The notes under the pieces: generated by a model
Seen by the model: the letters and a program-made list of their open reading frames with translations, nothing else
Database searches by the model: none
Told to the model about the DNA's origin: nothing
Assembly: GCA_964495705.1 (NCBI GenBank)
Contig: CAZBWS010000042.1
Span: forward strand, 1-21,422
Length of the DNA stretch: 21,422 bases
Reading direction: 5' to 3'
From: CAZBWS01 sp964495705
Lineage (GTDB): Bacteria; Pseudomonadota; Gammaproteobacteria; HTCC5015
Shown here: positions 15,684 through 21,422 of the stretch, in pieces
Layout: every line of letters starts with the position of its first letter
Numbering within the stretch: position 1 is the stretch's first letter
Position numbers and translations under genes: made by a program

Positions 15684-16028
15684 ATGGCCAGTCGCCAAGC
15701 AAAGAAAAAAAACAAACCTGCTAAGGCGAAGCTGTCAGAGCAAGCCCAAGCTGATGCGCAAACGATAGCTGAGCAAGTGTCTAAGCCGAGCTTTACCAAA
15801 CAACAGCGCAAAGAAGTACATCACGCTATTCAACAGGGTATAGAGCGCTATAAACAACAACATAGTGCCAAGGCACGCAATGTGGATAAGCAGCGCAAGA
15901 AGCTGGCTAAACAAACTGTGGCACCTAAAGTTGAAGAGCACCCTAAGCCTAGCAAATGGCCTGTTATACTACCTTGGGCGCTATTGATATTATCTTGGTG
16001 TGGCTTTGTCTATATCAGTGTCGCATGA
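15684..16028 (+). CDS. Small basic protein with a C-terminal membrane helix, DUF2956-like
   Basis: The 114 residues start with a very basic stretch (ASRQAKKKNKPAKAK). A helical middle part follows, with the pattern QTIAEQVSKP.FTKQQ...HAIQQGIERYKQQ, and the chain ends in one membrane helix (VILPWALLILSWCGFVYISV). The pattern recalls DUF2956 proteins of Vibrio and relatives, function unknown. It overlaps the next gene by ATGA. Confidence 0.65.
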   Translation: MASRQAKKKNKPAKAKLSEQAQADAQTIAEQVSKPSFTKQQRKEVHHAIQQGIERYKQQHSAKARNVDKQRKKLAKQTVAPKVEEHPKPSKWPVILPWALLILSWCGFVYISVA

Positions 16029-16729
16029 GTATTCAGCTGCATCCCGTTGCTATTGCTCATACGCCTTTTAAAGAAAAGTTTGCGATACCCCGCCAACCCT
16101 TGTTAGCTCCAGCGGCGAAGGGGCGCATTCAGTTATTACCGCCGTATAATCAGGCAGAAGCCTTGCAGGGTTTAGAGCAGGTCAGTCATGTGTGGTTGAT
16201 ATTTCAATTTCATAAAGCATTGGCCAAACAGGAGGGGCAGCCTAGCTTGCGTGTTCGCCCGCCGCGCTTAGGGGGGAATAAAAAAATAGGAGTATTTGCC
16301 AGTCGCTCCACGCACCGCCCAAACAGCTTGGGGCAGTCCTTAGTTAAGCTTGACCGAGTTGAAGCTAGCTGCCTCTGGGTGTCGGGTTTGGACTTGTTAG
16401 ATGGCACACCGATTGTTGATATCAAACCTTATATTGCCTATGCGGATAGTCTGCCAGAGGCTATAAATACCATTGCTGAAAGTGCCCCCCATATTATCTT
16501 GGTGACTTGGGCTGAAGCAGCGCTGGCCGAAGCACAGCTGCATGGCCAGCGTTTAGGGGATGATGTAGAAGCTTTAATTCATCAGTGTTTGCAACAAGAC
16601 CCTAAGCCGGCTTATCAGCAGCCAGAAGCAGATAGACAATATGGCGTTAGGTTGTGGGATTTAAATGTGCAATGGCATTACCCTGAACCTGACTTGATAA
16701 GGGTGTTGTCGGTAGAGCAGCTTATTTAA
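16025..16729 (+). CDS. trmO: tRNA (t6A37) N6-methyltransferase TrmO
   Basis: TrmO (YaeB/TsaA) adds a methyl group from SAM to t6A37 of tRNA-Thr. The ATG at 16025 overlaps the previous stop (ATGA) and gives 234 residues, against 235 in E. coli; the longer open frame from 15956 lies inside the previous gene. Visible family segments are the N-terminal FKEKFAIPRQP, LEQVSHVWLIFQFH, RPPRLGG, IGVFASRSTHRPNSLGQSLV and LDLLDGTPIVDIKPYIAYAD, which form the SAM-binding beta-barrel. Coupled translation with the upstream DUF2956-like gene is likely. The 3' end overlaps a convergent gene by eight bases. Confidence 0.95.
   Translation: MSIQLHPVAIAHTPFKEKFAIPRQPLLAPAAKGRIQLLPPYNQAEALQGLEQVSHVWLIFQFHKALAKQEGQPSLRVRPPRLGGNKKIGVFASRSTHRPNSLGQSLVKLDRVEASCLWVSGLDLLDGTPIVDIKPYIAYADSLPEAINTIAESAPHIILVTWAEAALAEAQLHGQRLGDDVEALIHQCLQQDPKPAYQQPEADRQYGVRLWDLNVQWHYPEPDLIRVLSVEQLI
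16440..16448 (+). repeat. Single copy of the ATGCGGATA word inside trmO
   Basis: The word is preceded by T and followed by G, giving TATGCGGATAG, exactly the 11-base arm of the palindrome at 7928. It encodes Tyr-Ala-Asp in a conserved segment, so codon choice alone could explain it. Confidence 0.5.
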
Positions 16730-16928
16730 ACGCCCAGAATATTGATAAGGCCAAACCAATGGCGGCACCCCCATAGTATAGCTGAACCAGCGGGGATATA
16801 GAGCCGGTGAATAGATACATCAGACGCCCTGCATAGGAGTGGTCTTCGGTATAACCATAATAAGCCAGTACACAGGCTAAGCCGAATAGGCATAATGCAA
16901 TGATTTTCGAGTGTTGTGGATTCTGCAT
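16722..16928 (-). CDS. Small membrane protein of unknown function, two helices
   Basis: The 68 residues show two hydrophobic segments, IIALCLFGLACVLAYYGY and YYGGAAIGLALSIFWAF, joined by a polar part with LMYLFTGSISPLVQLYYG. I do not recognise the family. The ATG has no clear ribosome site. The stop overlaps the convergent trmO end by eight bases, and the divergent YkgJ-type gene starts 49 bases upstream. Confidence 0.6.
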   Translation of the reverse strand: MQNPQHSKIIALCLFGLACVLAYYGYTEDHSYAGRLMYLFTGSISPLVQLYYGGAAIGLALSIFWAFK

Positions 16929-16965
16929 TAGCTTAAGCGTGCCAGGCGAGTATTAATAGTTCGGT

Positions 16966-16971
16966 TATAAT
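16966..16971 (+). promoter_or_regulatory. TATAAT -10 box just before the YkgJ-type gene
   Basis: A consensus TATAAT ends six bases before the ATG at 16978, which is where transcription would be expected to start. No matching -35 box is visible at 16-18 bases. If used, the message would be leaderless, which fits the absence of a ribosome site before that ATG. Confidence 0.4.
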
Positions 16972-16977
16972 AGCCTG

Positions 16978-17283
16978 ATGCGAGATGTGATTAAAATACA
17001 TTCTGAAACAACGATGACATGCTCTGTCTGTGCGGCAAGCTGTTGTCGCTTAGAGGTGATGCTGGTTTCCGATACAGGAGTACCGGAGCAGTTTATTACT
17101 CGGGATGAATGGGGTAGCGAGACCATGCTGCGCCTTGGCGATGGCTGGTGTTCCGCCTTAGATCGCAATACCATGTTGTGCAGTATCTATGCACAACGCC
17201 CATTAATTTGCCGTGAGTTTGATGAAGGTGGCTATGATTGCTTGGAGCAAGTAGCCAGTGTAAAAGCAGAGGCCTTGGTTTAA
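16978..17283 (+). CDS. YkgJ family cysteine-cluster protein
   Basis: The family (UPF0153) binds a metal, zinc or an iron cluster, through a conserved set of Cys; its role is unclear. Here CSVCAASCCRL near the start, WCSAL, LCSIYAQRPLICREF and YDCLEQ supply the family pattern in 101 residues. The ATG at 16978 has no ribosome site but a TATAAT seven bases before it; the ATG at 17014 (MTCSVC) is an alternative that keeps all motifs. It ends one base from the convergent secreted-protein gene. Confidence 0.85.
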   Translation: MRDVIKIHSETTMTCSVCAASCCRLEVMLVSDTGVPEQFITRDEWGSETMLRLGDGWCSALDRNTMLCSIYAQRPLICREFDEGGYDCLEQVASVKAEALV

Positions 17284-17284
17284 C

Positions 17285-17803
17285 TTATTTGGCCTGTAAA
17301 CCCATGCCATAGCGCTTGTTTAGGTAATAGATAACTAGGCCTAAATGCTTTTCTTGCATATAGTTAGACACCTTGATGTTAGGCGAGTCACAGTCATACA
17401 GCTTACTGGCTATATCCGAAAAGCTTTGCCCCTTGAATTGCGCTAAACGCGTTTCTTTAATGGCACTCTTGTCTTTTCCTGTATCGATACAATAGTTGAA
17501 CTTGCCAATTTTTTTCGACTTTCCGGTATAAATATACTTGCCGAGTTCATAGTATTGATCGCTATTAGGGGGCAGCTGCCTTGGGTTTTGTCGGCCACTG
17601 ATGGCTGGTGTAGTGGGTGAATAAATATGGTTGTTGTATTGCTGGTTGTATTCTTGCTGGTTGTTGGGGAGCGAGATGTTATTGGATGGTGCGGGGGCAT
17701 TAAAGCTTTGCGGCGCAGGCTGGGGGCTACTGCTGTAAGAACCTGAGGCATAGGCGGCACTACTCAACAGCAATAAGGGGCTACACAATAAAATTTTCAG
17801 CAT
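17285..17803 (-). CDS. Secreted protein of unknown function with a low-complexity linker
   Basis: I choose the ATG at 17803 because AAGGA lies eight bases upstream; the ATG at 17821 lacks a site. The 172 residues begin with a signal peptide (MLKILLCSPLLLLSSAAYA), followed by a Ser/Pro/Gln/Asn-rich stretch of about 60 residues. A folded C-terminal part of about 95 residues has YYELGKYIYTGKSKKIGKF, two Cys (YCIDTG and YDCDSP) and KRYGMGLQAK. Two Cys suggest one disulfide. The YELGK.IYTGK piece faintly recalls the start of cytochrome c domains, but no CxxCH is present. Confidence 0.75.
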   Translation of the reverse strand: MLKILLCSPLLLLSSAAYASGSYSSSPQPAPQSFNAPAPSNNISLPNNQQEYNQQYNNHIYSPTTPAISGRQNPRQLPPNSDQYYELGKYIYTGKSKKIGKFNYCIDTGKDKSAIKETRLAQFKGQSFSDIASKLYDCDSPNIKVSNYMQEKHLGLVIYYLNKRYGMGLQAK

Positions 17804-17898
17804 TATCTCATTCCTTTTCATTCAAGTGATACAGACCGAACTGATGCTGATAAGTTCGTTCTTGCTAAAATTTTATTATTCGATACGCTAGCAAGATA

Positions 17899-18654
17899 AT
17901 GACAGATATAAATCATGTCGCCCTACTAATGGCGATGCAAGATGAAGCCCAACCCCTAGTTGATGATTTGGGCCTACAGCTAGATACACGTTTACTGGAT
18001 GCCAAGTTGCCCATGCGCTTGTATGTAGGCGCTTATAAAGGCTTGCAAGTATCATTGCTGTTAAGCGGTAAAGATGAACGCTATGACGTAGATAATATCG
18101 GTACACAGGCCGCGACCCTTAGTGCTTATGCTGCTATACGGGATGTAAAGGCAGATATATTAATCAGTGCTGGCACGGCAGGGGGCTTTGCTGATTTAAC
18201 ACAGCAGCAAGGCGCTGATATCGCTACGGTGTATTTAAGTGATACCGAATTTGTCTTCCATGACCGCCGAGTGCCTATTCCTGGCTTTGATGAATCTGCT
18301 GTCGGCCACTATCCCTGTTTAAATGTTAGAGCGATGGCACGGTCGTTGGGCTTGCCTTATGGGGTTGTTTCCAGTGGTAGCTCCTTAGAGAAGTCAGCTA
18401 AGGATGTAGAAGTGATTGAACGCTACGCTGCGGTTGCCAAGGAGATGGAGGCGGCAGCCGTTGCATGGGTGGCAAGTCTATATGAAAAACCCTTCTTTGC
18501 GATTAAATCGATCACCAACTTACTCGATCGACCGGGTGCCTCAGAGGCCATGTTTTTACAGAATCTACACAGGGCGAGTGATGCCCTTAAGACGTCTACG
18601 ATCTCTGTGCTAGATTTTATGCACAATAAATCGCTGGATGACTTAGCGGGCTAA
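17899..18654 (+). CDS. MTA/SAH-nucleosidase-like purine nucleoside hydrolase, plant-type, with Asp-to-Asn active site
   Basis: MTA/SAH nucleosidases split methylthioadenosine or S-adenosylhomocysteine to free adenine. The family is shown by AMQDEAQPL with the catalytic-water Glu (E16), ISAGTAGGF, and AKEMEAAAVAW with the ribose-binding E184. FLQNL near the end is typical of the plant enzymes. At the place of the general acid Asp that protonates adenine N7 (SDxAD in E. coli, VTDLVD in plants) this protein reads SITNLLD, so Asn 207 (codon AAC) replaces Asp. Enzymes of the fold that act on 6-oxopurines use Asn at this place, so the substrate may be different, or the protein inactive. An AAGATA site precedes the ATG. 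The stop is one base from the convergent gene. Confidence 0.8.
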   Translation: MTDINHVALLMAMQDEAQPLVDDLGLQLDTRLLDAKLPMRLYVGAYKGLQVSLLLSGKDERYDVDNIGTQAATLSAYAAIRDVKADILISAGTAGGFADLTQQQGADIATVYLSDTEFVFHDRRVPIPGFDESAVGHYPCLNVRAMARSLGLPYGVVSSGSSLEKSAKDVEVIERYAAVAKEMEAAAVAWVASLYEKPFFAIKSITNLLDRPGASEAMFLQNLHRASDALKTSTISVLDFMHNKSLDDLAG

Positions 18655-18655
18655 T

Positions 18656-19239
18656 TTAGCTGGCTTTACGGGCGAGAGTTGATTTTTTATTACTGAGATA
18701 TAGCTGGTGATCTGTGTCTGTGAAATTCTCTGGGACATGAGGCTTTAGCCAGTTGATGGCGTCTTCACGACTGCGCGATATAACGAAGGGGTAGGGTGGC
18801 TTTTGAGTCCATAGGTAAATGCGAATAATCGTGCGTTTGATAATAGAGTCGGCAATTTCTTCAGATAGATAAGTTGAGGCACTAATAATGGAGTCGACTT
18901 TTTCACCATGGATCAAGTTCATGGCGCTGCCAGACATGCCTTTCATATTCTTAGCAAGAATGAGCAGAGGNNNNNNNNNNNNNNNNNNNNNNNNNNNNNN
19001 NNNNNNNNNNNNNNNNNNNNNNNNNNNNNNNNNNNNNNNNNNNNNNNNNNNNNNNNNNNNNNNNNNNNNNAGTTCATGGCGCTGCCAGACATGCCTTTCA
19101 TATTCTTAGCAAGAATGAGCAGAGGTAGCTTGTTAATATGGGGGAGCAGATCAAACACCTCGGCAAGGGCTAGGTCTAGCAGTCGATGGGTTTTTTGATA
19201 GTCAATGTATTGGCAATGTTGATATATTGAACTAGACAA
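18656..19239 (-). CDS. STAS-like protein (142 residues), interrupted in this assembly by a gap and a 55-base duplication
   Basis: Read on the minus strand from a TTG at 19237-19239, the frame passes MSSSIYQ and LLDLALAEVFDLLP. Joined at the 55-base repeat that flanks the gap, it continues without a stop through NMKGMSGSAMN, ADSIIKRTI and WTQKPPYPF to the TAA at 18656-18658. The pattern (LILA..NMKGMSG..., then KPP.P and a short REDAINWLKP end) resembles STAS/SpoIIAA-like bacterial proteins of unknown function. As printed, removal of 155 bases is needed to restore the frame, which is why it appears as two pieces. The TTG has no ribosome site; the only stop upstream in frame is TAA at 19249-19251. 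A start at the ATG at 18946 would give only the C-terminal 96 residues. Confidence 0.7.
18916..18970. repeat. 55-base direct repeat, left copy at the assembly gap
   Basis: This segment, starting AGTTCATGGCG and ending GCAGAGG, is identical to 19071-19125. It ends exactly at the first N. Identical ends of exactly 55 bases fit overlapping contig ends of a k=55 de Bruijn assembly. Confidence 0.95.
18971..19070. other. Assembly gap of 100 N
   Basis: A round-number run of N inserted by scaffolding. Because the flanks are the same 55 bases, the true gap length is probably minus 55, that is, nothing is missing. Confidence 0.97.
19071..19125. repeat. 55-base direct repeat, right copy at the assembly gap
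   Basis: Begins at the first base after the N run and repeats 18916-18970 exactly. After it the sequence continues with the 5' part of the STAS-like gene, as expected if the two copies are one. Confidence 0.95.
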
Positions 19240-19255
19240 GTGAGTGATTTAGGCG

Positions 19256-19495
19256 ATGAAAAAACTAAAAAATGAAAAAGAGCTATTAAAAAAAGCGATA
19301 GAAGCGGGTGTTAAATACGGTGAAGGCCGTGGCGTCGTTGAATTTGAAGCCACAGACTCACTTAATGCTAAGGCTGAGTATATTTATCGCTTATTGGTGC
19401 ATGATAAAATCATTCAGCCAATACCCGAAGACCAAATATCCCATGTGACCATGAAGCATAAGTTGGCCATTTGGGCATCAAAAATGAAATCATGA
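19256..19495 (+). CDS. Small cytosolic protein, DUF5062-like
   Basis: The 79 residues (KKLKNEKELLKKAIEAG start, IYRLLVHDKIIQPIP middle, MKHKLAIWASKM end) recall DUF5062 proteins of Vibrio and relatives, function unknown. It is probably all helical. TAGG lies a few bases before the ATG. Its TGA overlaps the next ATG (ATGA), so the two are translationally coupled. It is divergent from the STAS-like gene with only 16 bases between. Confidence 0.75.
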   Translation: MKKLKNEKELLKKAIEAGVKYGEGRGVVEFEATDSLNAKAEYIYRLLVHDKIIQPIPEDQISHVTMKHKLAIWASKMKS

Positions 19496-19785
19496 AAACA
19501 CAAAAATTAAAAACCAAGCCACTGAAACAGCAATTAGCTGAGCACCGTGAGCTGGTGCACAGCACCATGAAAAAAGTCAGCTCCCATGTACAGCGCGATA
19601 CGCCAGAATGGATTATCAATACCTTAATGATTGAGGGCTGTGACACGCCGTTTAAATACAAGCGTCAAAAGAAGTATCAAAACCTTAAAGGCGCCTATGT
19701 GGATTTAACCTACTATCCTAATACTGAATCTGTTGCGGGCATTTCAGTGGAAGTCATGCAGGTTGTGAAAATTAACCGCTCTTGA
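19492..19785 (+). CDS. Small conserved-looking protein of unknown function
   Basis: The ATG at 19492 overlaps the preceding stop, giving 97 residues. A helical, basic N-terminal half (KTQKLKTKPLKQQLAEHREL) is followed by a probable beta-rich half with GAYVDLTYYPNTESVAGISV and a closing VVKIN. No signal peptide or membrane segment is present. I do not recognise a family. Coupling to the DUF5062-like gene suggests a shared role. Confidence 0.7.
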   Translation: MKTQKLKTKPLKQQLAEHRELVHSTMKKVSSHVQRDTPEWIINTLMIEGCDTPFKYKRQKKYQNLKGAYVDLTYYPNTESVAGISVEVMQVVKINRS

Positions 19786-19815
19786 CCGACAGTTATACGA
19801 GGCCGCTAAATCTTG

Positions 19816-20904
19816 ATGATGGGTTTTAAATGCTTACTGCTACTTAGTCTATGCGCGTTGCTGCCTAGGCTGGCATTCGCATACGATTTCGACAAGATAA
19901 AGCTTGCGGATGGCTTAGGTGTGCCCTGGGGCATGGTGTTCATCGATAACAATAAATTATTGCTAACGGATCGCGCCGCTAAGGTTTTTATTGTGGATGT
20001 GAATAAGGGTAGCAAACAGCGATTAAGAGGTCTGCCTGAAATTCATGTGTCTGGTCAAGGAGGCCTTTTAGACGTTGCATCCACCCCTGAAGACCCCGAT
20101 TGGATTTACTTTACTTACAGCATAGACCAAGGGGGACGTGGAGTAACTGAATTGGCGAAAGCAAAGCTTAAGGGGAATCAATTAACACATTGGAAAGTTC
20201 TGCTGTCTAGCCTATCCGCATTTGATTCTGACAGACACTATGGCAGCCGTATTGCCTTTGACGGCAAAGGTCATGTGTTCTTTAGTATTGGGGATAGAGG
20301 TGAACGTAGCAACGGCCAAAATCTAAGCACTCATGCAGGGAGTATCGTACGTCTGAACTTAGATGGCAGTGTGCCTAAAGATAACCCCTTTGTAGGGCGT
20401 AAAAATGCACTGCCTGAAATATGGAGCTATGGGCACCGCAATCCACAAGGTTTGTTTCACGATCATCAAAATCACCAGTTATGGTCGATTGAACACGGCC
20501 CCCGTGGCGGTGATGAAATTAATTTGATTTTAAAAGGGCGAAATTACGGCTGGCCTATTGTCTCCCATGGCAAGGAGTACTGGGGGCCTTTCGCTGTGGG
20601 AGAATCTACCTCAAAGCTAGGTATGGAAGACCCTCGTAAAGTGTATATTCCCTCCATTGCTCCTAGTGGTTTAATGCGCTATTCGGGCAAGGTGTTTAAG
20701 CAATGGCAAGACAATCTCTTCACGGGCGCATTAAAACTGGCACACCTCAATCGCGTTGTATTGGATAAAAATAATCAGGGTGTAGAGGAACATCGTTTAT
20801 TTGAAGAGCTAGGGCAGCGTATCCGCAATGTAATCGAAGGTCCTGATGGCTTGATTTATTTCACTACGGATTCGGGGGAGTTGTACCGAGTGCAGCCTAA
20901 GTAG
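19816..20904 (+). CDS. yliI: Periplasmic PQQ-dependent aldose sugar dehydrogenase, YliI-like
   Basis: Soluble aldose dehydrogenases of the glucose/sorbosone family oxidise sugars using pyrroloquinoline quinone. A signal peptide (GFKCLLLLSLCALLPRLAFA) sends it to the periplasm. The six-bladed propeller shows SGQGGLLDVA, RHYGSRIAFDGKG with the active-site His (about residue 141), FSIGDRG, WSYGHRNPQGL with the PQQ-binding Arg (about 208), EHGPRGGDE and GRNYGWPIVSHG, all typical of E. coli YliI. Length (about 362) is normal. The start is uncertain: TTG at 19813 and ATGs at 19816 and 19819 follow each other, and the only ribosome-like GAGG ends at 19802, best spaced for the TTG. No PQQ synthesis genes are in the window. 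Confidence 0.92.
   Translation: MMGFKCLLLLSLCALLPRLAFAYDFDKIKLADGLGVPWGMVFIDNNKLLLTDRAAKVFIVDVNKGSKQRLRGLPEIHVSGQGGLLDVASTPEDPDWIYFTYSIDQGGRGVTELAKAKLKGNQLTHWKVLLSSLSAFDSDRHYGSRIAFDGKGHVFFSIGDRGERSNGQNLSTHAGSIVRLNLDGSVPKDNPFVGRKNALPEIWSYGHRNPQGLFHDHQNHQLWSIEHGPRGGDEINLILKGRNYGWPIVSHGKEYWGPFAVGESTSKLGMEDPRKVYIPSIAPSGLMRYSGKVFKQWQDNLFTGALKLAHLNRVVLDKNNQGVEEHRLFEELGQRIRNVIEGPDGLIYFTTDSGELYRVQPK
20213..20221 (-). repeat. Single copy of the ATGCGGATA word inside the yliI-like gene
   Basis: The plus strand reads TATCCGCAT, so the word is on the minus strand, followed there by G. It encodes a Leu-Ser-Ala-Phe segment that looks unconserved in the family, so codon constraint is weaker here than in prfB or trmO. 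Confidence 0.5.
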
Positions 20905-20944
20905 CCTACCTATATTCTGTGAAATCATAAGCAAAGAGAACAAC

Positions 20945-21274
20945 ATGAGTACTACATTAGTCGAAACCGTTGAATTTAAATTGGCGGCACAAGGAACAAC
21001 GCAGCAACTTTTGGAGGGCTTTAAAGAGTCCAATCAATGGTTGGCAGCGAAGCCGGAATTTATCTATCGCGCTATTGCCCACAACGCTGAAACCGATACT
21101 TGGCAGGACATAGCCTATTGGCGCAGTGTAGAGGCGGCAAAGCAAGCCGAAGATGAGTTTATGGCCGAGCCGAAAACCCAGCTATTTATGCAACAGATTG
21201 ATTTTGATTCGGTGAAGATGACTAAGTCCTTAGTGGCGGAAGAGTTCTACACCGAAGACTGTAAAGATAACTAA
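20945..21274 (+). CDS. Dimeric alpha-beta-barrel (ABM-like) protein
   Basis: The 109 residues carry a ferredoxin-like alpha-beta pattern: VETVEFKLA strand, a helix with LLEGFKESNQWLAAKPEF, IYRAIAHNAETDTWQDIAYW strands, and a helix rich in Ala and Glu (EAAKQAEDEFMAE) ending in VKMTKSL. This resembles antibiotic-biosynthesis-monooxygenase-type and related stress proteins. No catalytic residues can be assigned. AGAG lies about seven bases before the ATG. It lies between the sugar dehydrogenase and the GFA-family gene, all in one direction. Confidence 0.65.
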   Translation: MSTTLVETVEFKLAAQGTTQQLLEGFKESNQWLAAKPEFIYRAIAHNAETDTWQDIAYWRSVEAAKQAEDEFMAEPKTQLFMQQIDFDSVKMTKSLVAEEFYTEDCKDN

Positions 21275-21284
21275 AGGAGTCAAT

Positions 21285-21422
21285 ATGAGCGATACAAAAC
21301 TACAAAAGAGCGGTCACTGCCTATGCGGCAAGGTGACATACACCGCACAACTCAACACCAGTGTTGGTGCTTGCCACTGTAGTATGTGCCAACGCTGGAC
21401 GGGCGGCGCCTTTATGGCTGTG
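21285..21422 (+). CDS. GFA family (glutathione-dependent formaldehyde-activating enzyme-like) protein, 3' truncated
   Basis: AAGGAG (21273-21278) is a strong ribosome site six bases before the ATG. The 46 visible residues hold GHCLCGKVTY and ACHCSMCQRWTGG, the Cys pattern that binds zinc in the GFA/DUF636 family. The rest lies beyond the window. Family members bind glutathione adducts or are of unknown function, so formaldehyde as substrate is not implied. It starts ten bases after the previous stop, likely in the same operon. Confidence 0.9.
   Translation, partial: MSDTKLQKSGHCLCGKVTYTAQLNTSVGACHCSMCQRWTGGAFMAV

Noticed and set aside
17285..17803. Secreted protein as a cytochrome c
   Set aside because: YELGK.IYTGK is suggestive, but there is no CxxCH heme-attachment motif.
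1..21422. CRISPR arrays, tRNA or rRNA genes, insertion sequences, integrases, prophage genes
   Set aside because: No spaced direct repeats, no cloverleaf, no transposase or integrase motif was seen; the only long direct repeats are the lectin modules and the 55-base gap flanks.

Overview
The window looks like chromosomal DNA of a Gram-negative gammaproteobacterium, probably marine or surface-associated. The evidence is the prfB-lysS operon with the classical RF2 frameshift site, a YegD-type Hsp70, TrmO, DUF1145 and DUF2956-like small proteins, many Sec signal peptides and one Tat signal peptide. I cannot fix the genus by eye. Names are from motif recognition alone; no database search was possible.

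Left part (1-9.8 kb), outward-facing genes. A 5'-truncated GGDEF-EAL protein is followed by a secreted Nep1-like (NPP1) toxin-fold protein with two F-type-lectin-like domains, and a secreted lipin-like (LNS2) HAD phosphatase. After a nested palindrome come a minus-strand exported catalase-fold-like protein and a divergent radical SAM gene paired with an exported DUF547 gene. A second palindrome separates these from a minus-strand Tat-exported copper-storage (Csp1-like) protein and a secreted PI-PLC-type phosphodiesterase with a C-type-lectin-like tail. Three secreted proteins here are of families that act on or bind membrane lipids.

Middle (9.9-16.7 kb), mostly housekeeping. A minus-strand leucine-rich-repeat protein kinase lies divergent to prfB-lysS. 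It is followed on the plus strand by a small DUF1145 membrane protein, yegD, a DUF2956-like protein and trmO. Close spacing and an ATGA overlap suggest one or more operons.

Right part (16.7-21.4 kb). A small two-helix membrane protein, a YkgJ-type cysteine-cluster protein, a secreted protein of unknown function, an MTA/SAH-nucleosidase-like protein with Asn in place of the catalytic Asp, and a STAS-like protein split by a run of 100 N. The 55 bases on each side of the N run are identical, so the gap is probably an assembly artefact and the gene intact. A plus-strand run follows: DUF5062-like, a translationally coupled small protein, a periplasmic PQQ sugar dehydrogenase (YliI-like), a dimeric alpha-beta-barrel protein and the start of a GFA-family protein.

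The main sequence-level signal is the 9-mer ATGCGGATA, found seven times counting both strands (about 0.16 expected at random). Four copies form two inverted pairs, each between convergent genes. This resembles the layout of DNA-uptake sequences in Neisseria and Haemophilus, and needs a whole-genome count.
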